64,000 nt of DNA from Spirometra erinaceieuropaei (taxonomy: Eukaryota; Platyhelminthes; Cestoda; Diphyllobothriidea; Diphyllobothriidae): assembly GCA_902702965.1 (NCBI GenBank), contig CACRXP010000852.1, forward strand, positions 158,552 to 222,551. The letters run 5' to 3'. A program made the position numbers and the translations under genes. This document shows positions 59,586 through 64,000 of the stretch, piece after piece; position 1 is the first letter of the stretch, and each line of letters starts with the position of its first letter. The notes beneath the pieces were generated by a model that did not search any database, was not told where the DNA came from, and worked only from the letters and a program-made list of their open reading frames with translations.

Positions 59586-62154
59586 TTTCCGATGTTCGTG
59601 TGCAGTGCCCTCACAGTCTTAGGTTCATTCCTATTCGTACCAACTGGATACTTATTCCAGATAGGGGCGCAGAGGCTGAAGACTCAATATGGACGACCAT
59701 TGCGAATGTAAGAGTCCATTGTCATAGGATGTGGAGAGTTCGTCGGCAAATCTACAAATGTTGTCCACACGTTGCTTCATCGGGATGTCCAGTTCATTTT
59801 TTTCAATTAGTATACGCTATCCAAACAGATAGTTTAAGGAAAAAATGTGAGTAGGTATATAAAAACAGCAATGTCACTCGCTCGTTCGATCACTTTGGTA
59901 TGGCCAGCTCTACTTATGGCTGAAAATGTGTTCTCGGGGGTCGACAATTATGCAGAATTATCATTAAATTATCAACAGGGCAATATAAAACGTGTTCGCT
60001 TGCTGACTGACTGTTCGTCGTTATAGAAGCCGCATTTGAGACATTTTATATGCTGATTATGAGTATGGTGTAATGTCAAATGGAAGCTAGCATGATTCAG
60101 AGTAGAAATGAACGTCGAACTTGACTACGTGAATAGGTAAGGACTACATATCCGAATAGAAACGTTTCCTACCACGTCCAAATTCTTCATCCACAGTGAA
60201 AGTACTACTTTTATCCGCAGCAGTCTCTCCAGTGGCCACTTTCTTGGTGTCTTTATGCCGCCACTGACTGCGACATCCGCCATAACCCGCACATACCCTG
60301 CCAACGGTCACCCCCCCCCCCACAGCTCTAAGCTGGGTAACCTCTTGTTCAAATGTATTAAGTCGCGGCTACGCGCATGAACATTCGCTGCCTTACGGGC
60401 GTCGGAGAGTATTGCTTGTTACCGATCAACTCTTGTCCTCACACTACACGACTCTGACCCCTACCTGTCCTACATTTGGCCAGACATTCTCGTATGCAGC
60501 CACGGACATGTGACATCGGCGTAAACAACAGCGCCACGACTGACACTCGCCTGAAGGAACGCATTGCTCCAACAAAAGCAAAAGCACGGCAACCTGCCCT
60601 GCGTTCAGACTAAACATGTTCTCACAGCTGCCTGGCTTCTGACGTTAAAAGATACGACATTATTGTGTGCGGCTACAGGCGACCTTACATCATTGACAGC
60701 CACAGATGAAGAGCCAGTGTCACATCTATATTGATAAGCTCTGACATATTCACTCTGACAGTTCTCCTACTTTCGTGTGGAATGATGATGAATTATATCG
60801 CTTTTGGTAATCTGTCAACGCAGCGACATACCTTGGTGAGTTGTTTATGTGTGCCTCTTTGTGTACTAAGCCTGCATATCAGAAAGTACCACGGCCTAGA
60901 CCAACAGTAGATGAACGCCTCTCTTCGGTTTTTCTAGGATCAGTTGGGAAATTAAGTGACAGTACAGGTAGAGCTAAACGCCTTCCACTTGGTTATGATA
61001 GCACTGTTACCAGTTTGGTTTTCTCAGTAAGCACACAATACTACAGTAAACCGGCTGGTCATGAGTGGCAGAAGTACTTTGTACTAAAGACAAAAGGCAA
61101 TCCGTGAACAATTGTGTATATCATCGTTGGCAATACCATACACTGCTGTATGCGGTGGATCAGTTCGGATCGTAATTAATTTCACAATTTTTCCTTAGGA
61201 AGTCGTCGTTTCCGAGCACTTCTACACATGCCCACATGCTGCTGGGTATTCCTTCCCAGTATGCAAATGCAACCGTTCAACTAAGGTAGCAGTCACAATC
61301 AAACGCCATTAGCATATCCCTCAGAGCTTTATGGTTTCCCAGACTTTAGTATATCTGTCAAAGTAACCTCCTCTGGCTTTTTCCTCGGGTCGAAATTAAT
61401 AAATGATTTGGGCGATTTCTTTTAGATTCCATTATTGCGCTTCATGGATGGTCGACACGCATTTCCTGTTTTATTGTTTATTAGTGCCGTTCATTCTAGT
61501 CGGATAACAGACAGGCACTACCACCAGAAACAATTAGGTCCGTAATAACCATCGCACAGAACGGAGACCAAGGAGACACAGCAAATTGAAACATTTCTGT
61601 CGGACTTCTTACCGTTCACAGTCATTTCTCAAAAGGAGAGGGTGCAACTGCTGCGTATAACACGCTCGCCAATATCACAAATGAGCAAGTTAAGTGGTGA
61701 CTTTATGTACATTCGTATATTACGGTACTTGCCTGCATTGCAGTTCAGTATGACTGATGAGATCATTGCTGTTGGCGCCGTAGATAATCTAAGTAAGACC
61801 TGCCCCTCCTGTATAAAGTGTTCCGTACTCTGTAGCCGAATGGCTCCTCTTATTGTGTGGGGTCAGAGATCAACCGCATGTGCTGCGAGCGACTATTCAA
61901 CCTCCGAGTGTTTGCGCGGGCGTCCTTACTCAGTCTTTGCTTTGTTTGTTTAATCACGCCTTCGCCTTCAGACATCGCTTTTAATTGCCGTAACATTGTG
62001 AGTAAATGTCATTAATGCCAATCACGGCGGACAAGGTGATGAATGTTCGTACATCCCAAAACTTTTTCCAACGTGTTGAATTTACTATGCATTTCAAAAC
62101 TTCATTTGGGCACTTTAGGCTGAGGCCGAATTCCAACAATTTGCCTCCAAAGAG
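59586..62154. other. spacer without recognised gene
   Basis: Includes a GC-richer stretch (60170-60700) with an 11-base C run at 60311-60321, and three frames of 88-115 codons without known motifs. No repeat copy was noticed. Confidence 0.4.
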
Positions 62155-62189
62155 CGGGTCTCGACAGACAGTTTGCATGCAGCACCGAG

Positions 62190-62861
62190 ACTATCTGGCT
62201 CACTATAAGGGTACCAGGATCACATAGCCTTGAAGTTCTGACCGTCTATCGACCACCGAGGAGCGACCCCGAGGCTGACGCTCGTCTGTTAGAGGAGCTA
62301 GGACGATTTGCTCTCCGGCCTGACGTCCTAATCATGGGCGACTTCAATGCACCGCTCATTGATTGGAGTTCACTATACGCGCGCGGCCCAGAACTAGCTT
62401 TCGACCGACGCTTCTTGGACATGGCACTCAGGTCATTTCTCACACAGCACGTACTATTTCCCACGAGGGTCCGTGAGGGGCAGCAGTCAAACTGCTTGGA
62501 CTTGGTGCTCACGAAATCGATGGACGACATAGATGAGGTAAAATGTCTGCCTTCCTTAGGTCGAAGCGATCACGGGGTACTTCAATGGGACTATTCAATC
62601 TTTTCCGTGCCTGAACAGCCCACCAAAATTAGAAGAAATATTTGGCGTGGGGACTTCGATCAAATGAAGGCCGAAAATAACAATACGGACTGGGAATCAG
62701 CGTTTTCCGGAAATATAGAGGAGGATTGGAAATGGTTCAGTGAATTATTGCAAGCTCTCCTGACAAACCACTGCCCGCTTTCACGGAAGGGGCTAAACAA
62801 ACGACCCCGGTGGCTGACCCAGGCGTTAAAAAAGGAAATAAATAAAAAGCGGAGATTGTAG
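62190..62861 (+). pseudogene. CR1-like endonuclease domain, C-terminal part
   Basis: VYRPPRSDP, MGDFNAPLIDW (intact GDFN), HVLFPTRVREGQQSNCLDLV, SDHGVLQWDY (intact SDH) and KRPRWLTQALKKEI. The frame ends with TAG at 62859-62861, where a tryptophan codon is expected, and then reads on as QKSLTDGTPV. The N-terminal part with the catalytic glutamate is missing. Confidence 0.85.
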
Positions 62862-63117
62862 CAGAAATCTCTCACTGATGGGACTCCTGTATCCATAAAC
62901 GCATACAAACTACAGAGGAACTTAGTCAAGCGGCTGACCCTCAGGACACGGCAAAATTTTGAAAAAGACCTATTGAATCGTGCTATGGAAAATCCAAAAT
63001 TATTTTACAGCTACATAAGAAGCAGCACACGAAATAGAGATCCAATCCCCCTTCTAAAGACAAGCGGAGGCGTATAGATTAGTGAGAATGGAGAATAAGC
63101 TGAGCACTTTTCACAAT

Positions 63118-64000
63118 TTTTTTAAATATAGCTTTACTAGTGAAAGTGCGTTTACTTCGACCGACTACGACTTCGATGAGGGTCCAAAAATTGAGTCTGT
63201 GTCTTTTGATGAAGCGACGGTTAGCAAAGAGCTAATGGCGCTAAATGAGTCGAAATCACCAGGTCCAGAAGACATACAGCCTAAGTTACTGAAGGAGCTC
63301 GCAGCCGAACTAGCCAAACCATTGTCCATGCTTTTCCAAGCCTCGTTCGAGGCCGGCGGCTTGCCCGCCGACTGGAAATCTGCGCGGATCACACCATTGC
63401 ATAAAGGAGGCAGCAAGGCCTCTGCAAACAATTACAGGCCAATAAGCCTCACTTCCATCTGCTGCAAACTCATGGAGAAAATAATCAAGCGAGAGCTGAT
63501 GCGCTTCCTAGAGCAGCATAATTTATTATCTGATGCGCAGCATGGGTTTCGTAGTGGCAGGTCTTGCGTGACTAACCTGCTCAACTGTTTGGAACGTTGG
63601 ACTCGGTCAGTTGATGAAGGCAATGCGCTGCATGTAGTCTATATCGACTTTAAAAAGGCGTTTGATAGTGTCCCACATCAGCGACTCCTGCACAAACTGA
63701 GCCGAACAGGCGTTAGGGGTAGCCTCTTAAAATGGATTCAAAGCTTCCTGTTAGACCGTTGTCAAACTGTCCATGTCGGTGGCAAGCAGTCGACGGAGGT
63801 TGCCGTTGAAAGCGGTGTTCCCCAAGGCTCAGTTCTTGGTCCTACTTTGTTCATCATTTACGTCAACGATTGCGTGAGTGAACTGGATTGTGGTGTCGCC
63901 ATGTTTGCGGATGACATTAAGCTCTGGAGCGTCATTCGAACTGCAGATGCCGAAGAGCATCTGCAGGCGAACCTAAATCGACTCCAACAGCGGTCAAAGG
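63118..64000 (+). pseudogene. CR1-like reverse transcriptase, open to the window end
   Basis: Uninterrupted frame from the T-run to the last base: SKSPGPEDIQPKLLKELA, NNYRPISLTSICCKLMEKII, QHGFRSGRSC, motif A VVYIDFKKAFDSVPHQRLL, motif B SGVPQGSVLGPTLFIIYVND and motif C MFADDIKLWS. All RT catalytic residues are intact. Upstream TAG (63075-63077), TAA (63096-63098) and the frameshift separate it from the endonuclease. This is the best RT sequence in the window for classifying the family. Confidence 0.9.

Larger units (their letters stand above)
62155..64000 (+). mobile_element. CR1-like element, 5'-truncated, continues past the window
   Basis: Same family as 1-4404 but better preserved. Homology begins at about 62155-62190 within the endonuclease (ETIWLTIRVPGS) and continues through the RT to the last base. 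Three in-frame stops and one frameshift in a seven-T run (63117-63123) inactivate it. Confidence 0.9.

Noticed and set aside
60311..60321. Eleven-base C run in a GC-richer patch as a possible structured element.
   Set aside because: A single homopolymer without surrounding G/C tracts or repeats gives no support for a quadruplex or regulatory site.

Overview
The window is a transposon-rich, AT-rich invertebrate nuclear sequence, most likely from a flatworm and plausibly a tapeworm. This guess rests on its mix of CR1-like non-LTR elements, several Penelope-like elements (PLEs) with GIY-YIG domains, tRNA-derived SINEs and large noncoding spacers with short introns. No housekeeping gene, true rRNA or tRNA gene, CRISPR array or bacterial operon is visible. 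Almost every long open frame belongs to a decayed mobile element.

Layout. 1-4404: near-complete but dead CR1-like element. 5183-5808: rearranged tRNA-SINE dimer with a 12-bp target-site duplication. 5.9-7.1 kb: minus-strand Ty3/Gypsy pol remnant. 9.13-10.41 kb: PLE fragment. 11.45-13.22 kb: minus-strand PLE with one long RT/GIY-YIG frame. 14.65-15.60 kb: inverted arrays of a ~300-bp tRNA-like repeat. 16.5-24.2 kb (block A), 24.6-30.7 kb (block B) and 49.8-59.35 kb (block C): diverged copies of one segment. A and B are in tandem, each followed by a fragment of the same reverse transcriptase. B was later hit by a TA-flanked TIR element and by a CR1 copy, and block A shows the empty sites. 33.75-36.87 kb: PLE with two direct pseudo-LTRs and an inverted terminal piece. 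42.6-44.5 kb: minus-strand RT remnant. 45.8-48.1 kb: tandem repeats interrupted by a PLE 3' end. 62.16-64.0 kb: a CR1 copy that runs off the window.

The most interesting content is an unrecognised three-exon gene for a small secreted protein, found once in each block on the minus strand. In all three copies the signal-peptide exon is 67 nt and the second exon is 275 nt. Splice phases match and four cysteines recur. The block C copy (57109-58596) looks complete at 211 residues. The block A copy is broken by a 2-bp deletion and a lost splice donor. The block B copy lost its last exon at the duplication breakpoint. Its function is unknown. A separate 204-residue open frame at 40231-40845 may be the main exon of another secreted-protein gene.

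The second theme is RNA-level biology of the PLEs. Four PLE 3' ends or pseudo-LTRs carry a hammerhead-ribozyme-like motif (CTGATGA, hairpin, GAAAC, GTC).
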